From contig CAYJKO010000003.1 of the NCBI GenBank assembly GCA_964371145.1, positions 39,702-103,701 of the forward strand: a stretch of DNA of 64,000 nucleotides. The letters are read 5' to 3'. Positions 25,330-32,724 of the stretch are shown one piece after another. Position numbers and translations under genes: made by a program. Source of the DNA: CAUTNA01 sp964371145 (GTDB lineage Bacteria > Pseudomonadota > Alphaproteobacteria > Rs-D84). Each line of letters opens with the position of its first letter. Within the stretch, counting starts at the first letter, position 1. The notes beneath the pieces are model-generated. The model made no database searches and was not told where the DNA came from. It saw nothing but the letters and a program-made list of their open reading frames with translations.

Positions 25330-25741
25330 TATAATATTTCCCGTCTTTGTTTTTTATTATATCTTTTCCAAATTTTTGTCGCAATTGATAGATAGCATTT
25401 TCAACTGTGCGCGTTTTAGTATCTGGCAAAAAACCTAGAAAATTCTTTATTTCATCAATGTTTAATTGTTCTTTTTTGAACAAAGCAAATATAATTCCAG
25501 CCTGTAATTTTGGTAAATCCACATCTTTTTTAAACACGATTTGCAACACGGATTTATATCTTTTTTCTTTACGTTCATTTAAAACGATTAATAATTCAGA
25601 AGCACAAACAGGTAATTTTAAATCCAATTCATCGATTGATATATCGGCAGATTTTTCCGAATCAGACACAATGATTCCGAACCCATTTAATATATTGCGC
25701 CATACTTTATTCTTTGTAAAAACTTTTAATTCACCAAACAT
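25316..25741 (-). CDS. winged-helix domain protein upstream of birA
   Basis: 141 aa. N-terminal half of unknown fold (SDSEKSADISIDELDLKLPV), C-terminal winged helix like the output domain of OmpR-type regulators (TRTVENAIYQLRQKFGKDII, then KDGKYYIGKL). There is no receiver domain, so regulation by phosphorylation is not expected. The ATG at 25741 is placed six bases after a good -10 box, giving a leaderless start; an in-frame ATG at 25768 would lie upstream of the promoter. It overlaps birA by 14 bases, so the two are coupled. Target genes unknown. Confidence 0.65.
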   Translation of the reverse strand: MFGELKVFTKNKVWRNILNGFGIIVSDSEKSADISIDELDLKLPVCASELLIVLNERKEKRYKSVLQIVFKKDVDLPKLQAGIIFALFKKEQLNIDEIKNFLGFLPDTKTRTVENAIYQLRQKFGKDIIKNKDGKYYIGKL

Positions 25742-25747
25742 ATACAT

Positions 25748-25776
25748 ATAATAATAAATAAAATCCATATTTGCAA
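25748..25776 (-). promoter_or_regulatory. leaderless promoter of winged-helix/birA operon
   Basis: On the minus strand TTGCAA (25771-25776), 17-base spacer, TATTAT (25748-25753), then six bases to the ATG at 25741. No ribosome binding site. Confidence 0.55.
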
Positions 25777-25836
25777 ACTCAAAAAAAAAGCCATTTAAAA
25801 AAAATTAAATGGCAAATATTGTGTAATAATAAAAAA

Positions 25837-26082
25837 TCAATCTCTTTCTTTATGCGATTCTGGCATAAATTTGACGAAATCTGTCATATTTGTACCGCAA
25901 GACGATAATATTTTTGAAATGCTTAACGTTGACGGCCATCTGGGTTGCCCTTCTTTGGACCAACGTTTACTGCGGTTGAATGTTGTCGGGTCTAATCCAC
26001 TGGATTTCGCCAATCCAGAACAAGACATTTTATTTTCTTTTGCAAAACTTTCAATTGCTTTCCAAATATCATCGTGTGTCAT
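25837..26082 (-). CDS. stand-alone XRE-type HTH regulator
   Basis: 81 aa. IWKAIESFAKENKMSCSGLAKSSGLDPTTFNRSKR is the HTH of a group of alphaproteobacterial phage-repressor-like proteins which normally carry an S24 peptidase domain after the HTH. Here the chain ends at residue 81 (PESHKERD), so only the DNA-binding part is present. AAGGAGAG precedes the ATG. An inverted repeat overlaps its promoter (26142-26162), suggesting autoregulation. The hairpin at 25790-25813 (GCCATTTAA/TTAAATGGC) may terminate it. Confidence 0.75.
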   Translation of the reverse strand: MTHDDIWKAIESFAKENKMSCSGLAKSSGLDPTTFNRSKRWSKEGQPRWPSTLSISKILSSCGTNMTDFVKFMPESHKERD

Positions 26083-26141
26083 AATATATCTCTCCTTATA
26101 TTATTATTCCCGTCATAGATATTAATCCCTAGGGGTATATT

Positions 26142-26173
26142 CTAATAATAATTGATTATTAGGATAAAATCAA
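26142..26173 (-). promoter_or_regulatory. promoter with overlapping operator
   Basis: On the minus strand TTGATT (26168-26173), 17-base spacer, TATTAT (26145-26150). A perfect eight-base inverted repeat, CTAATAAT and ATTATTAG separated by five bases (26142-26162), covers spacer and -10 box. A second palindrome, CCCTAGGG, lies at 26128-26135. Likely the operator of the HTH protein it precedes. Confidence 0.55.
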
Positions 26174-26236
26174 CCCAAAAAAATAAGTAACTTTTCCCAC
26201 CGTAAAACAACACAAAACTTTTTTTTGACAAAACAC

Positions 26237-26265
26237 TTGACAAAACGTTTTTACAGTATTATATT
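26237..26265 (+). promoter_or_regulatory. strong promoter of structured RNA
   Basis: Perfect TTGACA (26237-26242), 17-base spacer, TATATT (26260-26265). A second TTGACA lies 12 bases upstream. This is among the best promoters in the window, and no gene with a ribosome binding site follows. Confidence 0.75.
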
Positions 26266-26271
26266 TAAATC

Positions 26272-26472
26272 GTTAACAGAGCAACAGTTCTGAAAACGAC
26301 CGGATGCAATTGCATCTATTTTGGGCCCAGAGATTCAGACTCCCTCCTACATTCTCTCTCCTCTGGTCTTTGGGTCCGCATTTTTACAGTTTAGAATGTC
26401 CGATTCTTTTTCTCCTTTCCTTCCTTTCTTTGGACATTCGAAAAAAGCCGCCAAATGGCGGTCTTTTTTTTA
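26272..26472 (+). ncRNA. candidate small RNA with two pyrimidine-rich loops
   Basis: About 200 nt between a consensus promoter and a terminator (GCCGCC/GGCGG plus T run, 26447-26472). Three predicted hairpins precede the terminator: GATGCAATTGCATC (26303-26316); an 11-bp stem GGGCCCAGAGA/TCTTTGGGTCC (26323-26333 with 26367-26377) capped by a 33-nt loop rich in C and U (CTCCCTCCTACATTCTCTCT); and GAATGTCC/GGACATTC (26394-26401 with 26432-26439) capped by a 30-nt loop that is almost pure pyrimidine. CUCC/CCUCC motifs in loops are the mark of anti-Shine-Dalgarno sRNAs in alphaproteobacteria. It is not 6S, SRP, tmRNA or RNase P RNA as far as I can see. Confidence 0.7.
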
Positions 26473-26489
26473 ACAATAATATTTTGAAT

Positions 26490-27410
26490 TTATTTTTTAA
26501 ATACGCCAAACATTTCCCAATGGGACGTTCCGACAAATTGATCGATTGCGAATAAATCTTGTAATACGTATCCGCCATCCTCTAAAATCTTTCTATCACG
26601 CGCAAAGCTGTCGGGATTGCATGACACATATATTATTTTTTCAACATTGCTTTTAACCAATTCTTTTGATTGATTCAAAGCCCCCGCACGTGGCGGATCC
26701 ATCACAACACAATCATATTGATTTAAATTTTTGGCGCCTAATGGCTTTTTAAACAAATCACGATTGATAAATGGACCGACTATATCAAATCCGGCTGCAC
26801 GCAGAGAATACGTAAATGCACCCAGCCCACAAAACAAATCTGCAATTCTTTTTTTCCCGGCGGCGGCCGTAACAATCAAATCACGCAAAGTCGCTTCTCC
26901 CGATTTGCTTGGTTGTAAAAACGCATTTGTTGGATACGGAACAACTTTATCCGCAAAACGGACAACTGGTTCGGTCGATTTCTTTAAAACCAAATCATTC
27001 CAAGTAATTCTGATAGCGCCTATTTTGTCGACTGACTCTTTAAATTCTTTTGTAAAATACGGAACATTTGATGTAATCGCAATATCAATACCGTTATCAC
27101 AAACGGTTATTAATACACCGCCCGCGCCTACCCATGGCAATTTAGCAACATCTGGTAATATATTATTAATATCATCCAACAATAACGGACAATTCGTGAT
27201 GGGTACAATATTTTTTGAACCAGATTTATAAAAACCAAATTGACCACCCGCGAAAGAAAAATCTGCGCGTCTGCGCAACCCACCGTCTATCCAAATGGTT
27301 TCAACGTTTTTATCTTTTAAAATTTCTGTTTTTTGGTTTTTGTAATTTGGATCTGTAAAATCGAATTTACATCCCCCACAAACACCAAACATTGGGCATT
27401 TATTCATCAT
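26490..27410 (-). CDS. RNA (uracil-C5)-methyltransferase, RlmD/TrmA family, shortened SAM domain
   Basis: 306 aa. N-terminal FeS-type cysteines (CPMFGVCGGCKF) and no TRAM domain, as in alphaproteobacterial RlmD relatives. The motif DPPRAGA and the catalytic SCNPDSFARD are intact; these supply the Cys nucleophile for U-C5 methylation of rRNA. Odd: after DLFCGLGAFTYSLRAAGFDIVG the chain jumps to PFINRDLFKKPL, so about 20-30 residues that normally contain the SAM-ribose-binding acidic residue and the following helix seem to be missing without a frameshift. It could be an in-frame deletion, and activity is uncertain. No clear ribosome binding site at the ATG. Confidence 0.8.
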   Translation of the reverse strand: MMNKCPMFGVCGGCKFDFTDPNYKNQKTEILKDKNVETIWIDGGLRRRADFSFAGGQFGFYKSGSKNIVPITNCPLLLDDINNILPDVAKLPWVGAGGVLITVCDNGIDIAITSNVPYFTKEFKESVDKIGAIRITWNDLVLKKSTEPVVRFADKVVPYPTNAFLQPSKSGEATLRDLIVTAAAGKKRIADLFCGLGAFTYSLRAAGFDIVGPFINRDLFKKPLGAKNLNQYDCVVMDPPRAGALNQSKELVKSNVEKIIYVSCNPDSFARDRKILEDGGYVLQDLFAIDQFVGTSHWEMFGVFKK

Positions 27411-27449
27411 AATATATACGATACAATGAATTTATGAATAAAACAAGGC

Positions 27450-27478
27450 TTGATTATCAATAAAAAAAGCCGTATTAT
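27450..27478 (+). promoter_or_regulatory. leaderless promoter of lpxI
   Basis: TTGATT (27450-27455), 17-base spacer, TATTAT (27473-27478), then six bases to the ATG at 27485. No Shine-Dalgarno sequence. Confidence 0.65.
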
Positions 27479-27484
27479 AAACAT

Positions 27485-28300
27485 ATGAATAAAAAGATAG
27501 CAATTTTTGCAGGCGCATTAGATTTACCATTTTTAACACGGGACGCTTTGTTAAAAGCCGGATGGGAAGTTTTGGTCGTCGGATTAAAGAATTTTTACGA
27601 CAAACGTTTGAATCCTGATATGGAAATTCGTTTGGGCGGTGGCGGTCGCGCTATAAAAGAAATGAAACGTCGTGGCATAAACAAAATGACATTTGTTGGC
27701 GCGTTGGGGCATATAAATTTATCTGACATACGTCCGGATTTTTGGTCTATGTCTATATTATTCAGTGTATTAAAAAATCAAAAAGGATATGATTCTATGG
27801 CGATTGCATTTACAAAAGCGTTGGAAAGAAAAGGATTAGAAGTCGTGGCGGCACAAGAAATTGCGCCAGAATTGGCTTTTGAAACCGCGGGCATTTATAC
27901 AAAAACAAAACCGACGGCTGCGGATAAAATCGACATTGAACGCGCGATATCCGTATCCCACACAATTGGCCGCGAAGATATTGGTGCGTCCGTTGTGGTT
28001 GATAAACAGGTCATCGCGGTCGAAGCCGCCGAAGGCACACATCAAATGTTGACCCGTGTTGTAGAATTTCGTAAAAACCGTAAAAATCAAAAAAAATCGG
28101 GTGTTTTTGCAAAAATGACCAAACCCGGACAAGATTTGAGAATAGATATTCCGGCAATTGGTTTGGATACTGTTAAATTGGTTGCGGACGCAAAATTACG
28201 CGGCATAGTTGTTAATTCAAAAACATGTTTTGTTATCAATCGTGATGATGTAATACGCGCGGCTGACAAAGCTGGGCTATTCATCATCGCCAAAGATTAA
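27485..28300 (+). CDS. lpxI: UDP-2,3-diacylglucosamine pyrophosphatase LpxI
   Basis: 271 aa. Hydrolyses UDP-2,3-diacylglucosamine to lipid X in lipid A synthesis; the alphaproteobacterial replacement for LpxH. Seen: IAIFAGALDLP and FVGALGHINLSDIRPDF in the N-terminal domain, and the C-terminal domain with IGREDIGASVVVD, VIAVEAAEGT and KMTKPGQDLRIDIPAIGLDTV, which binds product. Full length. It is alone here rather than in the usual lpxD-fabZ-lpxA-lpxI-lpxB order. Promoter spacing gives a leaderless message. Terminator right after the stop. Confidence 0.93.
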   Translation: MNKKIAIFAGALDLPFLTRDALLKAGWEVLVVGLKNFYDKRLNPDMEIRLGGGGRAIKEMKRRGINKMTFVGALGHINLSDIRPDFWSMSILFSVLKNQKGYDSMAIAFTKALERKGLEVVAAQEIAPELAFETAGIYTKTKPTAADKIDIERAISVSHTIGREDIGASVVVDKQVIAVEAAEGTHQMLTRVVEFRKNRKNQKKSGVFAKMTKPGQDLRIDIPAIGLDTVKLVADAKLRGIVVNSKTCFVINRDDVIRAADKAGLFIIAKD

Positions 28301-28303
28301 AAA

Positions 28304-28326
28304 ACGCCCCAAACGGGGCGTTTTTA
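28304..28326 (+). terminator. terminator of lpxI
   Basis: Hairpin ACGCCCC/GGGGCGT with T run; on the other strand it also serves the convergent lipoprotein gene. Confidence 0.85.
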
Positions 28327-28344
28327 TTATAATTTCAGATAAAA

Positions 28345-28716
28345 TTATTCTGCTGCCGGCGTTTCAGGCTGTGCTGCTACTGGCGCTGCTGGTTCTGGAT
28401 TGATATCTGTAACAGTTACTTTAAAGATAACGTCTTTACCCGCCAAACCTGGAACATATTGTTCTGGGAAAGTAATTTTTACTTCGCGCACCTCACCTTC
28501 TTTTGCACCAATCAATTGATCTTCGAATCCTGGTACGAATTGACCGCTGCCCAATACTAATGGGAAATCTTGAGCTGTTCCGCCTGCGAATAGTTCACCG
28601 TTTAAATATCCTGCGAAATCAATCACAACTGTATCGCCTTTTTGTGCACCGCTGTCGCAAGCACCCAAAACCAAAGCCCCACACATTGCAAACGCTGTTG
28701 CTAATTTTTTCATCAT
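28345..28716 (-). CDS. FKBP/trigger-factor-type peptidyl-prolyl isomerase lipoprotein
   Basis: 123 aa. Lipoprotein signal MMKKLATAFAMCGALVLGAC (lipobox LGAC), then a single FKBP domain: VVIDFAGYLNGELFAGGTAQ, then LVLGSGQFVPGFEDQLIGAKEGE and VTFPEQYVPGLAGKDVIFKVTV, closest in look to the trigger factor PPIase domain. The tail is Pro/Ala-rich. Periplasmic folding helper anchored in a membrane. GGAGC precedes the ATG at 28716. Follows another lipoprotein gene by 28 bases. Confidence 0.85.
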   Translation of the reverse strand: MMKKLATAFAMCGALVLGACDSGAQKGDTVVIDFAGYLNGELFAGGTAQDFPLVLGSGQFVPGFEDQLIGAKEGEVREVKITFPEQYVPGLAGKDVIFKVTVTDINPEPAAPVAAQPETPAAE

Positions 28717-28744
28717 TTTTTGCTCCTTTTTATGTTTTTGTTTT

Positions 28745-29287
28745 TTAATCTTGTTCTGCATATATGCAACGGAATCCATATTCACGCATAGTTACGCCTT
28801 CGGCTTCTATACGATAATCAAAATACGGGGTCGGACGCATCGCATCAAATGCAGGTTCGTCATAAACAACCACAACCGTTTTTACATTACGACCACAAAC
28901 GCGTTTCATTTCATAATCTGCAACCTTTGTCAAAATAGATTGATAGCTGCCATCAATATCCATACCATCCGCATTTTGCATAACACGCAATCTCATTTCG
29001 CGAATATCTGAATTACCCAACAATATTTGGATACGAACCATTGCGCCTTTGTATTCTTCCCATCTGGTTTCCATTCTGGCGGAATTCCATTTGGCTTCAT
29101 TTTTTTCTTTTTCTTCGGCTGTTTTCGGTTTATAAGAATCTATGTTTGCGTATTGATTATCAGATTCCATAAAATCTGCGGTTCTTTCGTTATAGAACGG
29201 ACCTGTTGCTTCGACAGCGTTATTATTATTTGCGTTACAGCCTGCGATTAGAACAGACAACAAACCAATTGTAAAAAGTTTTTTCAT
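28745..29287 (-). CDS. lipoprotein of unknown function
   Basis: 180 aa. Signal peptide MKKLFTIGLLSVLIAGC with lipobox IAGC, then an Asn-rich linker (NANNNNAVE). The mature domain includes KWNSARMETRWEEYKGAMVRI and two cysteines (KRVCGRNV, FRCIYAE), possibly a disulfide pair. No family recognised. AAGGAAAA upstream of ATG. Likely co-transcribed with the PPIase lipoprotein 28 bases downstream; the two could act together in the periplasm. Confidence 0.75.
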   Translation of the reverse strand: MKKLFTIGLLSVLIAGCNANNNNAVEATGPFYNERTADFMESDNQYANIDSYKPKTAEEKEKNEAKWNSARMETRWEEYKGAMVRIQILLGNSDIREMRLRVMQNADGMDIDGSYQSILTKVADYEMKRVCGRNVKTVVVVYDEPAFDAMRPTPYFDYRIEAEGVTMREYGFRCIYAEQD

Positions 29288-29329
29288 GATTTTTCCTTCT
29301 CTTTAATTTATTGTAACAAATAAACTGTT

Positions 29330-29358
29330 TTGATTCAAGAGCCGATTTATGATAAAAT
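29330..29358 (+). promoter_or_regulatory. leaderless promoter of virB11
   Basis: TTGATT (29330-29335), 17-base spacer, TAAAAT (29353-29358), six bases, ATG at 29365. Confidence 0.6.
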
Positions 29359-29364
29359 GATTTT

Positions 29365-30324
29365 ATGGTAAACACAGTTTTAGAATCTTTATTAAAACCT
29401 TTGGAAGAATTTTACAAACCGGAATTCGTCGAAGAAATTGCAATTAATCGCGCCGGCGAAGTATGGTTACGTCTGCACGGGGCGCGCGTTCCGTGGGTTT
29501 CTTATTCGTCTGAAAAATTAACTAAACAATATCTGGTTGATTTAATACACACGGTCGCAAATATATACGAAAGACCATTCGATCCGATTCGTGGGGTGCC
29601 GGTTGTTTATGCAACTTTGCCGGGCAACCATCGTTTTTCTGCAATAGCAGGGCCAAATGTCCAATATGATGACAATGACATAACGGGTGGCGTCGCATTA
29701 AACATCCGTGGCAGCAGTGTGGTTGAAACCAGTTTTGAAAATTATTACCTGAAAAAAGGTGAAAAATTATTAAAAATTAAACCACGCGACAAATCGCGAC
29801 CAGATGATCCGTACGACAGATTGATGGACGCAATTAACAGCGGCGCACCCATATTAATCAGCGGTGCAACATCTACGGGTAAAACGACTTTTTTAAATCA
29901 TATGCTGAAATTGATTGATAAAAACGCGCGCGTTATCACGGTTGAAGATTCCCGCGAAGTTCACGTCCCACAACAAAATCGCGTTCATTTTGTATTATCC
30001 AGAACAGAACAAAGCAATGATTTTGATTATAAAAAATTATTAGATTTGGTTGTACGTATGACACCGGACGTTATTATCGGCGGTGAAATTTCAACAGAAA
30101 ACGCCGGAATTTTATGGGAATTATTGGGAACGGGACACGACCATTTTTACACTACAATTCATGCAGAAAATTCAGAAGCCGCATATGCCGCATTTGCAGA
30201 CAGAATATTACATACCCAACCCGCGTATAACCGCGCTGAATTAATTACAGAGATGAAGAAAAAAATCCGCGTAGTACAATTATCCCGCGATGGTGGATTG
30301 CGCGCCGTTACCGAAGTCGTTTAA
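29365..30324 (+). CDS. virB11: VirB11-type T4SS ATPase
   Basis: 319 aa hexameric traffic ATPase at the cytoplasmic side of type IV secretion systems. N-terminal domain with EIAINRAGEVWLR, then Walker A ISGATSTGKTTFLN near residue 166, VEDSREV (Asp box), PDVIIGGEIS (Walker B) and TTIHAENSEAA (His box). All motifs intact. It stands alone, without other virB genes next to it; two VirB8-like genes lie 20 kb away at 8.6-9.9 kb, so the system is dispersed. Promoter geometry suggests a leaderless transcript. Confidence 0.92.
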   Translation: MVNTVLESLLKPLEEFYKPEFVEEIAINRAGEVWLRLHGARVPWVSYSSEKLTKQYLVDLIHTVANIYERPFDPIRGVPVVYATLPGNHRFSAIAGPNVQYDDNDITGGVALNIRGSSVVETSFENYYLKKGEKLLKIKPRDKSRPDDPYDRLMDAINSGAPILISGATSTGKTTFLNHMLKLIDKNARVITVEDSREVHVPQQNRVHFVLSRTEQSNDFDYKKLLDLVVRMTPDVIIGGEISTENAGILWELLGTGHDHFYTTIHAENSEAAYAAFADRILHTQPAYNRAELITEMKKKIRVVQLSRDGGLRAVTEVV

Positions 30325-30340
30325 AAAAAATGGAATTACA

Positions 30341-30490
30341 ATGAAAAACATAACACAAGAATTACAAAAATACAGCGATGATAAATTGACGCAAGCCCAG
30401 CGCCGCGAAGAAATCAGATTGAATTCAATCGGCAAAATGGACGCTGTTTTAAATTTTTTCTTTAAAATTCAAAAATGTGTATCAAAATAA
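30341..30490 (+). CDS. small hypothetical protein, 49 aa
   Basis: 49 aa, charged N-terminal helix (ITQELQKYSDDKLTQAQRREEIRLNSI) and an aromatic C-terminus (VLNFFFKIQKCVSK). It follows virB11 by 16 bases with a weak GGA site, so it is translated, if at all, from the same message. Not recognised. Confidence 0.5.
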   Translation: MKNITQELQKYSDDKLTQAQRREEIRLNSIGKMDAVLNFFFKIQKCVSK

Positions 30491-30492
30491 AA

Positions 30493-32715
30493 TCACATAA
30501 AATTTTGTGGATTCACATCTATTTTAACGCGGACATTTGTCGGCGTTTTTATTTTATTTAACCATAATTTAACAACCGATTGCAAATCTGCGTTAATACC
30601 GCCAGACACCAAAAATCTCATACGATACCAATTTCTAATTTGATAAATTTCTGCGTTTATCGGCCCCATAATTTTGCCACCCGTCAATGCGGGCGCCACC
30701 ATACCCAAATCTTTACAGAACGCGTGCAATACGGATTCTTTTTGCCCTTCTATTATTATGGCGATTAAATTACCAAATGGGGGCATTTGGGCGCTGCGTC
30801 TGGATTCCATATCACGCGCCATAAATTCATCACGACCATTATTTATCATCGCATCAAACACGGGGTGTTCCGGTTGATATGTTTGCAACAATACGCGCCC
30901 CGGGATTTTTCCACGACCCGCACGACCCGCCACCTGGAACAATTGTTGAAAGCTGTGTTCTGCCGCGCGAAAATCCGAACTGTATAAACCCATATCAGAA
31001 TCCACAGCCGCAACCAGAGTCAAATTCGGAAAATGATGACCTTTTGCCAAAATTTGTGTCCCGATAACGATGTCTATTTCCCCTGATTCCATTTTATCGA
31101 CCAATCTTTCCAACGATTGTCTGGAATTTATTAAATCGGACGACACCAACGCGGTTCTGGCGTCTGGGAATTTTGCGCGCACTTCTTGTTCTACTCTTTC
31201 CAAACCAACGCCGCGCAAATATACCGCATCCCCGCAATCGGGACATACGTCATACATAGGCTGCGCGCGCCCACACATATGGCACAATAATTGTCTTTTG
31301 GTTTTGTGATACGTCATCCCAACCGAACAATCGGGACATTCGGCAACCCACCCGCATTTTTGACATTGGACAATGGGCGAAAATCCACGGCGATTGATAA
31401 ATAACAATACTTGTTGTTGTTTATCCAACGTTTCACGTATACGTTCTGCCAGCGCACCAGATATATTACCAACGATTGGTTTTTCATCATTTGGCACCAT
31501 ATATGTTTCGGGGCGGTCGGTGCGCATATCTATTGTTTCAATTGTGGGCAAAGACGCGCCCCCAAATCTGGACGTTAAAGATAATTTTTTATATTTTCCC
31601 AAATTCACGTTATTAATAGTTTCGGCCGCCGGAGTCGCACTGGCCAGAACCGTTGGAATTTTTAAAATCGCCGCTTTTAATATCGCCATATCTCGGGCGT
31701 GATAATTACCCATATCTTCTTGTTTATATGATCCGTCATGTTCTTCGTCGATTATAATCAATCCCAAATCTTGCCATGGTAAAAATAAAGCACTGCGGGT
31801 TCCGACAATTATCTTGATATCGCCCATTGCAACCCCGCGCCATATATCGCGACGGTTTGCAGACGTTAAATTACTGTGCCATACAACAGGCGGAAATCCA
31901 AACCGGTCTTTGAATCTGTTTATAAATTGCGCAGTCAAAGCAATTTCAGGCATCATTAATAATACAGATTTGCCAGAATTATATGCGCGCCATACAGAAT
32001 CAAAATAAACTTGCGTCTTTCCGCTGCCGGTTATACCGTCTAATAAGAATACTCCGAACCCTGCTTTATCCGATATATGACGCCCTATTTCATCTGCGGC
32101 GGCCTGTTGACCCGCATTCAGCACAATGTTACCGGTATTTTCATAATCATATACAAAAGTTTTCTTACGCGTGACATTTCGCATTATTTCTGGGATTAAT
32201 ATTTCATCTTTTATCATATTACGTATTACCGCGCCCGTTATCTTTGATATGTTTTGTATGTCATTGGCGGACATAACGTCCCAATCATTAGAAGCAAACG
32301 CATCCATAACCAATTGGCGTTTTTCAGACAGTTTCTTATTATGATTTTTATTAAAAGAATATAATTGCTCTTGTTTTGGCGGCGTGAAAGCATCTGGCAC
32401 ATTTAATATTAATTTTAATACCGCCCCCATATTCATCATGGTCCAGTTCGACATTTTTTGAATCCAACACAAATCATCAAAAGTCAATGATACATTATCA
32501 ACATCGTTAAAAGATATAACACCCATAACATTTTTAATTTTTTCCGCCGGCAGATTGCTGTCGCCATACCCGATTATAACCCCGACATATGGACGGTTCA
32601 TAACAGATACGCGCACCAAATCCCCAATTTTGGCGTTCGCCGTCAATCGGTAATCATAACCGTTATTTATGACATTTGGGATTAATACTTTTACAATATC
32701 GGATTCTTTGAACAT
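30493..32715 (-). CDS. priA: primosomal protein N' (replication restart helicase)
   Basis: 740 aa, standard PriA size. Restarts stalled forks by unwinding and loading the primosome. N-terminal 3'-end-binding domain (VLIPNVINNGYDYRL), winged helix, Walker A DGITGSGKTQVYF, DEEHDGSYKQED, zinc-binding cysteines (CQKCGWVAECPDCS then CHMCGRA and CPDCGDA, eight in all), helicase motif IGTQILAKGHHFPNL and QVAGRAGRG. All present. Nine bases after miaA, so an operon. Converges with the small gene after virB11. Confidence 0.95.
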   Translation of the reverse strand: MFKESDIVKVLIPNVINNGYDYRLTANAKIGDLVRVSVMNRPYVGVIIGYGDSNLPAEKIKNVMGVISFNDVDNVSLTFDDLCWIQKMSNWTMMNMGAVLKLILNVPDAFTPPKQEQLYSFNKNHNKKLSEKRQLVMDAFASNDWDVMSANDIQNISKITGAVIRNMIKDEILIPEIMRNVTRKKTFVYDYENTGNIVLNAGQQAAADEIGRHISDKAGFGVFLLDGITGSGKTQVYFDSVWRAYNSGKSVLLMMPEIALTAQFINRFKDRFGFPPVVWHSNLTSANRRDIWRGVAMGDIKIIVGTRSALFLPWQDLGLIIIDEEHDGSYKQEDMGNYHARDMAILKAAILKIPTVLASATPAAETINNVNLGKYKKLSLTSRFGGASLPTIETIDMRTDRPETYMVPNDEKPIVGNISGALAERIRETLDKQQQVLLFINRRGFSPIVQCQKCGWVAECPDCSVGMTYHKTKRQLLCHMCGRAQPMYDVCPDCGDAVYLRGVGLERVEQEVRAKFPDARTALVSSDLINSRQSLERLVDKMESGEIDIVIGTQILAKGHHFPNLTLVAAVDSDMGLYSSDFRAAEHSFQQLFQVAGRAGRGKIPGRVLLQTYQPEHPVFDAMINNGRDEFMARDMESRRSAQMPPFGNLIAIIIEGQKESVLHAFCKDLGMVAPALTGGKIMGPINAEIYQIRNWYRMRFLVSGGINADLQSVVKLWLNKIKTPTNVRVKIDVNPQNFM

Positions 32716-32724
32716 ATCAACAGA

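Noticed and set aside
26272..26472. 6S RNA or SRP RNA
   Set aside because: No central bubble of a long 6S-type rod and no GGAA-tetraloop SRP motif; two separate pyrimidine loops instead.
26304..26555. 83-aa frame inside the candidate RNA
   Set aside because: No ribosome binding site, crosses a terminator and runs into the antisense of the methyltransferase gene.
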